This document shows positions 9,401-19,087 of a stretch of DNA of 64,000 nt, piece after piece. Origin of the DNA: Alphaproteobacteria bacterium (lineage in GTDB: Bacteria; Pseudomonadota; Alphaproteobacteria; Acetobacterales; Acetobacteraceae); NCBI GenBank assembly GCA_020850755.1, contig JADZEB010000011.1, positions 62,001 to 126,000 of the forward strand, read 5' to 3'. Under the pieces are notes generated by a model that had not been told where the DNA came from, searched no databases, and saw nothing but the letters and a program-made list of their open reading frames with translations. The position numbers were made by a program, and so were the translations under genes. Numbering within the stretch: position 1 is the stretch's first letter; each line of letters starts with the position of its first letter.

Positions 9401-10401
9401 TCTGGGGCGCCGGCGCGATCGGCGGCACGCTCGGCGCGCACTGGGCGCGCGCCGGGCATGAGGTGCTGCTGGTCGACACGGTGGCCGAGCATGTCGATGC
9501 CTGCCGGACCAAGGGCCTCGCCATCTTCGGCCCCGTCGCCGAGTTCACCGCGGTCATCCCCGCCGTCACGCCCGATCAGCTCACCGGCACCTACGGGCGC
9601 ATCGTGCTGGCGGTGAAGGCGCAGGCAACCAGGACGGCGCTGCCCGTGCTCGCCCCGCACCTCGCGCCCGAGGGCTTCGTGCTCTCGGCGCAGAACGGGC
9701 TCAACGAGATCGAGATCGCGGAAGCGGTCGGCGCCGAACGCACCATGGGCTGCTTCGTCAATTTCGGCGCCGACTGGCACGGGCCGGGGCGCATCCTCTA
9801 CGGCAATCGCGGCGCGCTGGTGGTGGGCGAGATCGACGGCGCCATCCGCGGGCGCACGCGCGCCATGCACGCGCTTTGCCGCGAGTTCGAGCCGGACGCG
9901 ATCCTGACCACCGACATCTGGTCCTATCTCTGGGGCAAGATGGCCTATGGCGCGATGCTGTTCGCCACCGCGCTCAACCACGATTCCATGAGCGAGAACT
10001 TCGCCGACCGCCGCCGCATGCCCGCCTGGCTCGCGCTCGGACGCGAGGTGGTGGCGACCGCGCTCGCCCGCAGCGTGACGCCGCGCGGCTTCGGCGAGTT
10101 CGACCCGATGGCGTTCGCGCCCGGCCGCGCGGATGCGGATGCGGTCAAGGTGGTGGCATGGCTGCGCGACTACACCGCCGTCGGCGCCAAGACCCATTCC
10201 GGCATCTGGCGCGACCTTGCCGTGCGCAAGCGTAAGACGGAAGCCGGCGCCCAGCTCCTGGTCGTGCCGAAGCTCGCGGCGCAACTCGGCATCGCCACCC
10301 CCGCACTGAACGCGGTCGGCCGCCTGATCGCGGATATCGAGGAGGGCCGGCGCGAACAGTCGCCCGAAACCTTCGCCGCGCTCCTGGATGCCATCCGGTG
10401 A
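9382..10401 (+). CDS. ketopantoate reductase-family (ApbA/PanE-like) oxidoreductase
   Basis: 339 aa. The start at 9382 has a strong ribosome site (GGAGGGACC) inside the end of the creatininase gene. The Rossmann motif GAGAIGGTLGAHWARAGHEV begins at residue 8. AVKAQAT and NGLNE follow in the expected order, and the catalytic-lysine region reads LWGKMAYGAM. The family reduces 2-oxoacids with NADPH. In an operon of amide-cleaving enzymes, a role on a catabolic 2-oxo or 2-hydroxy acid is more likely than pantothenate synthesis; this is inference. Its stop overlaps the next start (GTGA). Confidence 0.87.
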   Translation: MAEPILIWGAGAIGGTLGAHWARAGHEVLLVDTVAEHVDACRTKGLAIFGPVAEFTAVIPAVTPDQLTGTYGRIVLAVKAQATRTALPVLAPHLAPEGFVLSAQNGLNEIEIAEAVGAERTMGCFVNFGADWHGPGRILYGNRGALVVGEIDGAIRGRTRAMHALCREFEPDAILTTDIWSYLWGKMAYGAMLFATALNHDSMSENFADRRRMPAWLALGREVVATALARSVTPRGFGEFDPMAFAPGRADADAVKVVAWLRDYTAVGAKTHSGIWRDLAVRKRKTEAGAQLLVVPKLAAQLGIATPALNAVGRLIADIEEGRREQSPETFAALLDAIR

Positions 10402-11798
10402 GCGATCCGGTTCTCGACCGGCTGCTGGCCGACCAGGAGGGCTTCATCGCGCGGCTGGCCGAGCTTGTCGCCTGCCCCTCCGTCTCGACGGATCCGGCCT
10501 ATGCCGATGGCATGGCGGCGGCGCGGGCGTGGCTGCTCGCCCGCCTCGCCGCGCTCGGCTTCCAGGACGCGCAGGAAATCGCGGCCGGCGGCCACCCGGC
10601 CGTGACCGCGCGCTGGCACGGCGCCGGCCCGGCGGCGCCGACACTCCTTGTCTATGGCCATTACGACGTGCAGCCGCCCGACCCGCTGGAAGCCTGGGCC
10701 TCGCCGCCCTTCACGCTCACGGCGCGCGAGGGACGGCTGTTCGCGCGCGGCGTCTCCGACGACAAGGGGCCGTTCCTGCTGGCAGTGGAGACGCTCGGCG
10801 CCTTCCTGGCGGCCGAGGGCAGGCTGCCGGTCAATGTCACGCTGCTGCTGGAAGGCGAGGAGGAGTGCGGCTCCGGCACCCTCGGCGCGCTGCTCGCGCG
10901 GCACCGCGACCTGTTGCGCGCCGATGCCGTGCTGTCGGCCGATGGCGCGCGCTGGCGCGCCGACCTGCCGACCATGACCGTCGGCACGCGCGGCAACATG
11001 GCGATCGAGATCACGCTCCGCACCGCGGCCAAGGACCTCCATTCCGGCCGCTATGGCGGCGTGGCGCCGAACGCGCTGCATGCGATGGCGAAGCTGATCG
11101 CGACCCTGCACGACGCCGAAGGCCGCCCGGCGGTCGCGGGCTTCCTCGCCGGAGGCGCGGAGCCGACCGAGACCGAGCGCGCCGAACTAGCACGCATTCC
11201 CTACGATGTCGCCGCGCACGACGCCGCGATCGGCATCGCGCCCGGCTACCGCACACCGACGGAGTTCCTGGAACGGCTCTGGCTGCGCCCGACACTCGAC
11301 GTGAACGGCCTGTGGGGCGGCTATACCGGTGCGGGCGGCAAGACCGTCATTCCGGCCACCGCCCACGCCAAGCTTTCCATGCGGCTTGTCCCCTGCCAGG
11401 ACCCGGCGCGCGCCGCAGCGGCGGTCGCGGCGCATCTGCGCGCCCATTGCCCGCAGGGCGCGGAGCTGACCATCAACGCCACGCGCGAGGGCAGCTTCGC
11501 CTACGCCCTGCCGCCCACCCACCCGCTGCTGCGCGCGGCGGAAGCGGCGCTCGCGCGCACCACCGGGCGCACGCCGCTGCGCGTGCGCATGGGCGCCACG
11601 CTGCCGCTCGCCGACATCGCGCGCAACGTCGCCGGGCTCGATACCGTGATGTTCTCCTTCGCCACCGCCGACGAGGATTTCCACGCGCCCAACGAGAACT
11701 GGCGCCAATCCTCCATCGCCGAGGGCTTCGCCGCCTGGGTCGCGCTGTTGCGCGAACTCGCCGGCGTGCCCCGCTCCGCCTTCCCTGCCGCATCCTGA
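10398..11798 (+). CDS. M20-family metallopeptidase / amidohydrolase (ArgE/DapE/CPG2-like)
   Basis: 466 aa with a GTG start overlapping the previous stop by four bases. The metal-site motifs occur in order: VYGHYDVQPPDPLEAW (first His-x-Asp), ARGVSDDKGP (bridging Asp), EGEEECGSG (catalytic and ligand Glu), and a late His in DEDFHAPNEN. The dimerisation (lid) domain lies between. The YGHYDVQP signature marks the dipeptidase-like branch. The likely reaction is cleavage of a peptide-like or N-carbamoyl/N-acyl bond, possibly after ring opening by HyuA/B. The substrate is not identifiable from sequence. Confidence 0.92.
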   Translation: MSDPVLDRLLADQEGFIARLAELVACPSVSTDPAYADGMAAARAWLLARLAALGFQDAQEIAAGGHPAVTARWHGAGPAAPTLLVYGHYDVQPPDPLEAWASPPFTLTAREGRLFARGVSDDKGPFLLAVETLGAFLAAEGRLPVNVTLLLEGEEECGSGTLGALLARHRDLLRADAVLSADGARWRADLPTMTVGTRGNMAIEITLRTAAKDLHSGRYGGVAPNALHAMAKLIATLHDAEGRPAVAGFLAGGAEPTETERAELARIPYDVAAHDAAIGIAPGYRTPTEFLERLWLRPTLDVNGLWGGYTGAGGKTVIPATAHAKLSMRLVPCQDPARAAAAVAAHLRAHCPQGAELTINATREGSFAYALPPTHPLLRAAEAALARTTGRTPLRVRMGATLPLADIARNVAGLDTVMFSFATADEDFHAPNENWRQSSIAEGFAAWVALLRELAGVPRSAFPAAS

Positions 11799-11814
11799 GG
11801 GAGTCCGCCCGCCC

Positions 11815-12576
11815 ATGCAGATCCGCTTCGATGGTGTCACCGTCGCCGTCACCGGCGCCGGCCACGGCTTCGGCCAAGCGATCGCCCGCTCCTTCGCGGC
11901 CCTCGGCGCCCGGGTCTTCGCCTGCGACATCTCGGCGGGCGAGCTTGCCGAGACGGCGAAGGCCCCCGGCGGGATCGCCACCAGCGCCTTCGACCTGACC
12001 GCCAGGGGAGCAGCGGCCGGCTGGATCAAGGGCATCGAGGATGCGACCGGCGGTCCCGTCGGCGTGCTGGTCTGCAATGCCGGGGGCGTGCGCGGGCAGG
12101 TGATGCGCCCGATCGAGGAGGTGCCGGAGGAGGACTGGCACGCGATCGTCGACATCAACCTCCACGCCGCCTTCGCGCTCGCCCGCGCCTGCGCGCCCGG
12201 CATGAAGAAGGCCGGGAGCGGGCGGATCGTGACGATCAGCTCAGGCGCCGGGCTGAAGGCCAGCCTCACCGGGATCCAGGCCTATTGCGCGGCGAAGCAC
12301 GGTCTGGTCGGGCTCACGCGCCAGCTCGCGCGCGAATTCGGGCCGCATGGCGTCACGGTCAACTCGATCGCGCCCGGCTTCGTGCTGTCGAACCCGTCGA
12401 GCATCAAGCAGTTCGAGAGCTACGGCGCGGAAGGCCAGCAGGCGCTGCTCAACCGGCTGGCCATGCGCCGCCTGGGCACGGTGGAGGACATCGCCAACGC
12501 TGCGCTGTTCTTCGCCAGCCCGCAGGCCGGCTGGATCACCGGCCAGGTGCTGCCGGTGGATGGCGGCAACGCGTGA
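11815..12576 (+). CDS. short-chain dehydrogenase/reductase (SDR)
   Basis: 253 aa. The cofactor motif TGAGHGFG is at residues 13-20, CNAGG follows, and the active site has Ser in TISSGAG and YCAAKH (YxxxK). The C-terminus reads GQVLPVDGGNA, typical of classical SDRs. It is translated 16 bases after the M20 gene in the same operon and probably oxidises or reduces a hydroxyl/oxo intermediate of the pathway. A stem-loop lies after its stop. Confidence 0.92.
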   Translation: MQIRFDGVTVAVTGAGHGFGQAIARSFAALGARVFACDISAGELAETAKAPGGIATSAFDLTARGAAAGWIKGIEDATGGPVGVLVCNAGGVRGQVMRPIEEVPEEDWHAIVDINLHAAFALARACAPGMKKAGSGRIVTISSGAGLKASLTGIQAYCAAKHGLVGLTRQLAREFGPHGVTVNSIAPGFVLSNPSSIKQFESYGAEGQQALLNRLAMRRLGTVEDIANAALFFASPQAGWITGQVLPVDGGNA

Positions 12577-12658
12577 GGTCGGTCGCACAGGGCACGAACG
12601 CCGCATCGGACCATCCACCCGACGCCAACCGCGCGGTCGCTGAGGGGCCGGTGCCGAC

Positions 12659-12682
12659 AGCGAGCAATCTGCCTTGCTCGCT
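12659..12682 (+). terminator. hairpin between the SDR and HyuA genes
   Basis: A perfect 9-bp stem AGCGAGCAA / TTGCTCGCT with a 6-base loop sits in the 151-base gap between the SDR stop and the HyuA start. No T-run follows (CGAAGGGG). It may slow transcription or mark a separate hyuAB transcript. It is visible directly; its function is inferred. Confidence 0.45.
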
Positions 12683-12727
12683 CGAAGGGGGCTGTTCAAC
12701 GCCCCGGTGCCGTTCCTAGACTTGCGC

Positions 12728-14830
12728 ATGGACCTTCGGCTCGGCGTCGACATCGGCGGCACATTCACGGACTTCGCGTTGCTCGACCCGCAGCGCGGGA
12801 CCGTTGCGCTGCACAAGCGCCTGACGACGCCGCATGCGCCGGAGCGGGCGGTGATCGACGGCGCCCTTGCCCTTCTCGCCGAGCAGGGCGCGGGCCTCGA
12901 TGCGGTCGATCTGCTGGTGCACGGCACCACCCTGATAACCAACGCCACGATCGAGCGCCGCGGGGCGCGCACGGGCTTCCTGGTCACGCGCGGCTTCCGC
13001 GACGTGATCGATATCGGCCGGGAGCAGCGCTACGACCTGTTCGACCTGCGTCTGCGTTTCCCGGAGCCGCTGGTGCCGCCGGCGCTGCGCCGCGAAATCC
13101 CCGAGCGCGTGCTGGGCAGCGGCACGGTGGAACTGGCGCTGGACGAGGACGCGGTGCTCGCCGCGGTCCAGGAGCTTGTCGAGCACGAGGGCATCGAGGC
13201 GCTCGCCGTCGGCCTGCTGCACAGCTACGCCCACCCGGCGCATGAGCGGCGCATCCGTGCGCTGGTGCAATCGGCGTTCCCGCAGCTGCCGGTCTCGCTC
13301 TCGGGCGAGGTATGCCCTTTCATGCGCGAGTATGAGCGCTGGACGACGACGATCGTGAATGCCTACACCCAGCCGCTCGCGGACCGCTATCTGGGCGCGC
13401 TGGAATCCGGTCTGGCGCAGGCCGGATTCCGTGGCCGGCTGCTGGTGATGACCGCCAATGGCGGTAGCGCGACGCCTGAAACCGCACGCCGCTTCCCGGT
13501 CCGGCTGATCGAGAGCGGCCCGGCCGCCGGGGCGCTGATGTGCGCCTGGCTCGGCCGGCAGGGCGGGCTGCCGCGGGACCTCCTGTCCTTCGATCTCGGC
13601 GGCACCACCGCCAAGGGCGCGCTGGTACGCGCGGGCGAGCCCTTGCGCCGCTTCGAGCTCGAGGTCGCACGCGTGCACGCCTTCAAGCGCGGCAGCGGCC
13701 TGCCGCTCAAGATCCCGGTCATCGACATGATCGAGATCGGCTCGGGCGGCGGCAGCATCGCCACGCTCGACCGGCGCGACCTGATCGCGGTGGGGCCGCG
13801 CAGCGCCGGGGCCGCGCCCGGTCCCGCCTGCTACGGCCTTGGCGGCGATCAGGCCACACTCACCGACGCCAACCTCGTGCTTGGCTTCCTCGATCCCGGC
13901 TTCTTCCTCGGCGGCCGGATGCGGCTTGATCCGGCGGCAGCGCAAAGGGCACTGGAAGCACGCATCGGCCGCCCCCTCGGCCTCGATGCCGCGCGCGCCG
14001 CCTGGGGCATTCACGAGACGGCGAACGAGGATGTCGCGCGCGCCTTCCGCGTGCATGCGGCCGAGCGGGGCTTCGACTATCGCAGTTGCGGCATGGTCGC
14101 TTTCGGCGGCGGCGGGCCGGTGCATGCCATGCGCATCGCGCGCAAGCTGCGCGTGCCCAGGGTGATCCTGCCTGCGGGCGCCGGCGTGATGTCGGCGATC
14201 GGCCTGCTGGTCAGCCCGCTGCGCTTCGATGTGGTCCGTTCCGATCGCGTCCAGCTCGACGGGCTGGCGCCGGATGGCCTGGCGGCGCGCTTCGCCGCGC
14301 TGGAGACCGAGGCCGCCGCGCCCCTGCTCGGTGCCGGCCTCGGCAGGTCCGCCATCGCGACCGGCCGGGCGCTTGACCTCCGTTATCGCGGCCAGGGCTA
14401 CGAGATCGAGGTGTCGCTGCCGCCTGGCGACCCGGCCGAGCTGCTGGCCGGCATCCCGGCGCTGTTCGATCGCGCCTACCGGCGCATCTTCGGCATCACC
14501 TTCCCTGGCCAGCCGCTCGAGATCGTGAACTGGAAGGCGAGCGCCACCGGCCCTTCGCCTGCGCTCGATACCGCGCGCCTCGCGGTCACAGCGCCCCCGC
14601 GCCCGCCCGGCGCCACGGCAGGCAAGGGCGAGCGGCCGGTCTACGACCCCGCCGCCGGCGCCTATCGGCCGGTGCGCGTGCTCGACCGCTATGCGCTCGG
14701 CCCGGGCGAATCCGTGCATGGACCGGCCCTGATCGAGGAGAACGAGAGCACCTGCGTGCTGGGCGAAGGCGACATCGCCGTGCCGGACGTGCATGGCAAC
14801 CTGGTCGTGACGATAGGGGGCGGGGCATGA
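12728..14830 (+). CDS. hyuA: hydantoinase/oxoprolinase subunit A (HyuA)
   Basis: 700 aa. I chose the start at 12728 because it begins MDLRLGVDIGGTFTDFALL, the exact N-terminal pattern of the family; an earlier in-frame TTG adds only 18 basic residues. The ASKHA-type phosphate motifs are DIGGTFTD at the N-terminus and SFDLGGTTAKGAL in the middle. VHGTTLITNATIERRG and the GSGGGSIA segment are also typical. With HyuB it uses ATP to open hydantoins, 5-oxoproline or related cyclic amides, or to carboxylate ketones (the acetone/acetophenone carboxylase relatives). Stop and next start overlap as ATGA. Confidence 0.93.
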   Translation: MDLRLGVDIGGTFTDFALLDPQRGTVALHKRLTTPHAPERAVIDGALALLAEQGAGLDAVDLLVHGTTLITNATIERRGARTGFLVTRGFRDVIDIGREQRYDLFDLRLRFPEPLVPPALRREIPERVLGSGTVELALDEDAVLAAVQELVEHEGIEALAVGLLHSYAHPAHERRIRALVQSAFPQLPVSLSGEVCPFMREYERWTTTIVNAYTQPLADRYLGALESGLAQAGFRGRLLVMTANGGSATPETARRFPVRLIESGPAAGALMCAWLGRQGGLPRDLLSFDLGGTTAKGALVRAGEPLRRFELEVARVHAFKRGSGLPLKIPVIDMIEIGSGGGSIATLDRRDLIAVGPRSAGAAPGPACYGLGGDQATLTDANLVLGFLDPGFFLGGRMRLDPAAAQRALEARIGRPLGLDAARAAWGIHETANEDVARAFRVHAAERGFDYRSCGMVAFGGGGPVHAMRIARKLRVPRVILPAGAGVMSAIGLLVSPLRFDVVRSDRVQLDGLAPDGLAARFAALETEAAAPLLGAGLGRSAIATGRALDLRYRGQGYEIEVSLPPGDPAELLAGIPALFDRAYRRIFGITFPGQPLEIVNWKASATGPSPALDTARLAVTAPPRPPGATAGKGERPVYDPAAGAYRPVRVLDRYALGPGESVHGPALIEENESTCVLGEGDIAVPDVHGNLVVTIGGGA

Positions 14831-16491
14831 GCTTCGATCCGGTGGAACTCGGCATCCTCTGGGATCGGGTCGTGTCGATCGCCGACGAGATCGTCTCGGC
14901 GCTCGTCACCACCTCCTTCTCGACCATGGTGCGCGAGAGCGGCGATCTCTCCTGCATGCTGTTCAACGGCGACGGCGCCTCGCTCGCGCAGGGCAATTTC
15001 TCGGTGCCGAGCTTCACCGGCACCGGCCCGCCGACGCTGCGCCACATGCTGCGCCGCATCCCGCCCGACGCACTGGAACCGGGCGATGTCGTCATCACCA
15101 ACGATCCCTGGATGGGCACCGGCCATCTCTGGGACATCAACGTGATGCGCCCGGTCTTCCGCAAGGGCCGGCTGGTCGCCTTCACCCTAAGCGTCACGCA
15201 CCTGCCGGATATCGGCGGCGGCGGCTATGCCTCGACCGGCACCGAGGTCTATGCCGAGGGGCTCAGGATCCCGATCCGCAAGCTGATGCGCCGCGGCGCG
15301 CTCGACGAGGATCTGATGGAGATGATCCTGGCCAATGTCCGCCTGCCGGAAATGGTACGCGGCGACATCCTGGCCAACATCGCCTGCAACGAGGTCGGCG
15401 GCCGCCTGATCAGCGAATTCATGGACGAGCAGGGCCTGGACGATCTCGGCCCGCTCTCGCGCGCGATCATTGGCCGCACCGAGGCAGCGATGCGCGAGCG
15501 CATCGCCGCGCTGCCCGACGGCACCTGGCGCAACAGCGTGCCGGTGGAGGGGATCGACGCACCGATCGGCCTTTCCTGCGCCGTGACCATCCGCGGCAGC
15601 GATGTCGCCATCGACTTCACCGGCACGACGCCCGCCCTAACGCGCGCGATCAACGTCCCGCTCTGCTACACGCGCGCCTTCTGCAACTATGCGGTCAAGG
15701 TCCTGACGATCCCCGAGTTGCCCAACAACGAGGGTGCCGCCAACCCGATCAGCCTTTCGGCGCCGGAAGGCTGCATCCTGAATGCGGTGCATCCCTCGCC
15801 CACGGCAGGGCGGCATGTCATCGGGCATTTCGTCGCACCGCTGATCTTCGGCGCGCTGGCCCCCGTGCTGCCGGCGCAGGTGCAGGCCGACAGCGGCATG
15901 CTCTCGCAGCTCTCGGTGCGCGGCGAAACGCGCGAGGGGCGCGGCTTCTCCTCGCTGTTCTTCGCCGCCGGCGGCTTCGGCGCGCTGCGCGGTACAGACG
16001 GTCGCGACGCCACCCCCGGCCCCTCCAACATGATCGGATCGCCGATCGAGATCTGGGAGGACGCGACCGGCATGACCGTGCTGCACAAGCGGCTCTTGCC
16101 GGATAGCGGCGGGGCGGGCGAATGGCGCGGCGGCAACGGCCAGGAGATCGCGCTGCGCAACGACACCGGCCGGCCGATGGATGCCGCCGTGTTCTCAAGC
16201 CGCACGGAGTATCCGGCGCAGGGGCTGGATGGCGGCCGCCCCGGCGCGCTGCGTGACACGCTGATCAACGGCGCGCCCGTGCACGCGAAGGGACGCTACA
16301 TGCTCGCGCCCGGCGACGTGGTCACGACGCGCGAGGCGGGCGGCGGTGGCCATGGCGATCCCGCCCGGCGCGGTCTGGAGCAGTTGCTTCGTGATGCAAG
16401 GGACGGCCGCATCACGGTCGAGGGGGCGCTGCGCGACTTCGGCGTGGTGGTCGACCCCGGGATGACCAGGGCGCACCGACGCCGTACCTAG
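14827..16491 (+). CDS. hyuB: hydantoinase/oxoprolinase subunit B (HyuB)
   Basis: 554 aa. Recognisable family segments are the N-terminal MSFDPVELGILWDRV, then DVVITNDPWMGTGHLWDINV, and the C-terminal glycine-rich LLPDSGGAGEWRGGNGQEIAL and GGGGHGDPARR. The length is normal for the B subunit. It is the last gene of the 8.7-16.5 kb enzyme operon. It converges with the TRAP receptor gene, and a strong inverted repeat lies in the gap. Confidence 0.93.
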   Translation: MSFDPVELGILWDRVVSIADEIVSALVTTSFSTMVRESGDLSCMLFNGDGASLAQGNFSVPSFTGTGPPTLRHMLRRIPPDALEPGDVVITNDPWMGTGHLWDINVMRPVFRKGRLVAFTLSVTHLPDIGGGGYASTGTEVYAEGLRIPIRKLMRRGALDEDLMEMILANVRLPEMVRGDILANIACNEVGGRLISEFMDEQGLDDLGPLSRAIIGRTEAAMRERIAALPDGTWRNSVPVEGIDAPIGLSCAVTIRGSDVAIDFTGTTPALTRAINVPLCYTRAFCNYAVKVLTIPELPNNEGAANPISLSAPEGCILNAVHPSPTAGRHVIGHFVAPLIFGALAPVLPAQVQADSGMLSQLSVRGETREGRGFSSLFFAAGGFGALRGTDGRDATPGPSNMIGSPIEIWEDATGMTVLHKRLLPDSGGAGEWRGGNGQEIALRNDTGRPMDAAVFSSRTEYPAQGLDGGRPGALRDTLINGAPVHAKGRYMLAPGDVVTTREAGGGGHGDPARRGLEQLLRDARDGRITVEGALRDFGVVVDPGMTRAHRRRT

Positions 16492-16715
16492 CCGATGCGC
16501 AGGTTCGGCCTTGTCATGGTCAACCCGGGAACGGGCGCGACGGACCCGCCCCTGCCCGCCTTTGCGGGCTGGTTCCGCAACCTGCCAATCCGGCCCAGGC
16601 CCTCTGGCGCAGCGCCGATCGGCTGCACGGCCTGGGGATCGCGGCGCCCTGATCGGGCCTGGTGCGCCGGCCGCGACCGATGCGAGCGCCGATGACTGGA
16701 CCCGATCGCAACGTC

Positions 16716-16750
16716 CCACCCGGCCCCGGCTGTTGGCCTGGGCCGGGTGG
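16716..16750. terminator. bidirectional terminator-like inverted repeat between convergent operons
   Basis: A perfect 11-bp inverted repeat, CCACCCGGCCC / GGGCCGGGTGG, with a 13-base loop lies in the 281-base gap between hyuB (plus) and the TRAP receptor gene (minus). A second, smaller stem GCCCGC-N4-GCGGGC is at 16554-16569, nearer hyuB. Neither has a clear T-run, as is common in such GC-rich genomes. Placement between convergent genes supports a termination role for both strands. Confidence 0.55.
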
Positions 16751-16772
16751 CTGCATTGCCGGCGACGAAGCT

Positions 16773-17768
16773 TCAACGGCCGCCGCGCTTGGCGCGCTCG
16801 ATCTCGGCCACCAGCGCCCGCCCGTTCGGCGCCTCGGTCAGGATCGTATCCCAGGACTTGCGCGCCTCGGCCATGAAGGGCGCGAGGTTCGGCTCGGCCA
16901 CCGCAACGTTGCGCGCGCGGATCGCGGCGAGGCCCTCGCGGTTGACGCGATCATGATGCGCAAGGCTCGTCAGGATTGATTCGCGCGCCACCTCGCGCAC
17001 GGTCGCCTGGATGTCGCGCGGCAGGGCGTCGAAGCGTGCCTTGGACATGATGAATACCGTCGTGGACTGGTGCAGCTTGGTCAGCGCGTAGTTGGTGATC
17101 ACCTCGACGAAGCGGTCGGCCACCGTGGCGTCGGGCGAGATCTCCAGCGCATCGACAACGCCGTTCTGCAACGCCAGGAACAGCTCGCCATAGGCCATCG
17201 GCGTGGGCTGGGTGCCAAGCACGCGATAGGCCTCGACAAAGCCCGGGGTCTGCAACACGCGGATCTTCAGGCCGCGCAGATCCCCCACCGCGTTGATGGC
17301 ACGCCCGCGCGAGGCGATGTTGCGCTCATAGACCGCGCCGAAGCCGAGGCCGATCATGCCGTGCCGCTCCAGCAGGCCAAGCAGGCGCTGGCCGGTCGGA
17401 CCCTGCAGGACCTGCACCGCCTGGGCGTTGTTGTCGAACAGATAGGGCAGCGACAGCACGCGGTAGTCCCGCTCCACGGTCTCGAGCGAGGAACCGCCGA
17501 CGAAGGCGCCGGTGATCACGCCGGTGCGCACGGACTGGATCAGGCGCAGCTCGCCTCCCAGCGCGCCGCCCGCCTCCACCCGCACGGCGACGCGGTTGTT
17601 CGTGCGGCTGGCCATCAGTTCGGCGAAGCGCGTGAAGGCGACATGGTAGGCACTGTCTACCGAAAGCACATGGCCGAGCTGCATCTCGATGCGCTGCTGC
17701 GCGGCAGCAGGCGCGGTGGCAAGGCTGAGGCCGATCGCCACAGCCGCTAGTGTCCAGGTGATGCGCAT
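16773..17768 (-). CDS. dctP: TRAP transporter periplasmic receptor (DctP/TAXI-like, DctP type)
   Basis: 331 aa. The start at 17768 has GGGAGGACACCC upstream and opens a signal peptide ending APAAAQQ. The mature sequence follows the DctP pattern: an LGHVLSVDSAYHVAFTRFAELM helix, VRVEAGGALGGELRLIQSVRTGVI, and the conserved Arg region GDLRGLKIRVLQTPGFVEAYRVLGTQPTPM that binds a substrate carboxylate. It is last in the dctQ-dctM-dctP operon. The substrate is probably a carboxylate. Confidence 0.93.
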   Translation of the reverse strand: MRITWTLAAVAIGLSLATAPAAAQQRIEMQLGHVLSVDSAYHVAFTRFAELMASRTNNRVAVRVEAGGALGGELRLIQSVRTGVITGAFVGGSSLETVERDYRVLSLPYLFDNNAQAVQVLQGPTGQRLLGLLERHGMIGLGFGAVYERNIASRGRAINAVGDLRGLKIRVLQTPGFVEAYRVLGTQPTPMAYGELFLALQNGVVDALEISPDATVADRFVEVITNYALTKLHQSTTVFIMSKARFDALPRDIQATVREVARESILTSLAHHDRVNREGLAAIRARNVAVAEPNLAPFMAEARKSWDTILTEAPNGRALVAEIERAKRGGR

Positions 17769-17799
17769 GGGTGTCCTCCCTCTGTTGGTGCGCGGGTTG

Positions 17800-19077
17800 T
17801 CAACGAAGCCGGAGCAATGCCAGCGATAGCGCCGGCACATAGGTGATGATCGCCAGATCGACGAACAGCACGCCGAGAAAGAGCAGAAGCGGGCGCATCA
17901 GCTGCTCCATCGTGATGCGCGCGATGCCGCAGGCGATGAACAGGTTCACGCCCACCGGCGGCGTAACCATGCCCACCGCCAGATTGACGATCATGACCAG
18001 CCCGAAATGGGTGGCATCAACGCCGAAGCTCGCCGCGACCGGCGCGAGAACCGGCGCCAGGATGATGATGGCGGCGAAGGTCTCCATGAACATGCCGACG
18101 ACGAGCAGGAACAGGTTCACCAGCAGCAGGAACATGGCGGGGTTGCCGGTGATGGTGGATAGCAGGCCCGAAACGATCTGTGGCGCCTGGAGCAGCGACA
18201 GCGCGAAGGCGAACATCGCCGCGAAGCCGACGATGATCATCACGGTGGATGCGGTGATGGCGGCATCGGCAAAAAGGCCCGGCAGGTCGGCCAGCCCGAT
18301 CTCGCGATAGACGAACAGCCCGATGCCAAGCGCGTAGACCACGGCCACCGCCGCCGCCTCGGTTGCGGTGAAGAAGCCGCCATAGATGCCGCCCAGGATG
18401 ATCACCGGCATGACCAGGGCCAGGCTCGCCTCGCGCGTGGCCCCGGCAAGCTGGCAGAGCCAGGCACGCGGGGCGATGATCTGGCGCGTGCCGTAGCCGC
18501 GGCGCGCGGCGATGATGCAGTTGGTGGCGATCAGCGACAGGCCGATCAGCACGCCGGGCAGGAAGCCGGCGATGAACAGGTCGCTGATCGAGGAGGAGGT
18601 CAGCACCGCGTAGATCACCATCGGGATCGAAGGCGGGATAATCACGCCAAGCTCGCCCGAGCTTGCGGTCACCGCCGCGGCGTATTCGCGCGGATAGCGT
18701 TGCTTCTCCATCTCGGGAATCAGCACCGAGCCGATCGCGGCGGCGGTCGCGGCCGAGGAGCCGGAGATGGTGGCGAACAGCATCGCCGTCACCACCACCG
18801 CCGCGCCAAGGCCGCCCGGCAGCCAGCCAACCACGGCGATGGCGAAGCGCACCAGGCGCCGGGCGATGCCGCCCATCTCCATCAGCCGGCCGGCGAGAAC
18901 ATAAAGCGGCAGCGCCATCAGCGCGAAGCTGTCCAGGCTCTCGAACACCACCTGCGGGATGGCGATCAGCGGTATGCCCTTCTCCTGCAGCGTGACGAGG
19001 GGCGCAATCCCGAGTGCGATCGCGATCGGCGTGCCGGCGGCAAACAGCCCGAGCATGACCAGAAGCGGCGTGATCAT
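17800..19077 (-). CDS. dctM: TRAP transporter large membrane subunit (DctM)
   Basis: 425 aa and strongly hydrophobic throughout, with about a dozen predicted helices. Typical DctM stretches include the N-terminal GTPIAIALGIAPL, GSSAATAAAIGSVLIPEM, SGELGVIIPPSIPMVIYAV and the C-terminal TPPVGVNLFIACGIA. It forms the sodium-driven translocation channel. It starts 10 bases after DctQ and ends 31 bases before DctP, so the three form one operon. Confidence 0.95.
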   Translation of the reverse strand: MITPLLVMLGLFAAGTPIAIALGIAPLVTLQEKGIPLIAIPQVVFESLDSFALMALPLYVLAGRLMEMGGIARRLVRFAIAVVGWLPGGLGAAVVVTAMLFATISGSSAATAAAIGSVLIPEMEKQRYPREYAAAVTASSGELGVIIPPSIPMVIYAVLTSSSISDLFIAGFLPGVLIGLSLIATNCIIAARRGYGTRQIIAPRAWLCQLAGATREASLALVMPVIILGGIYGGFFTATEAAAVAVVYALGIGLFVYREIGLADLPGLFADAAITASTVMIIVGFAAMFAFALSLLQAPQIVSGLLSTITGNPAMFLLLVNLFLLVVGMFMETFAAIIILAPVLAPVAASFGVDATHFGLVMIVNLAVGMVTPPVGVNLFIACGIARITMEQLMRPLLLFLGVLFVDLAIITYVPALSLALLRLR

Positions 19078-19087
19078 CGCGGCCGGC

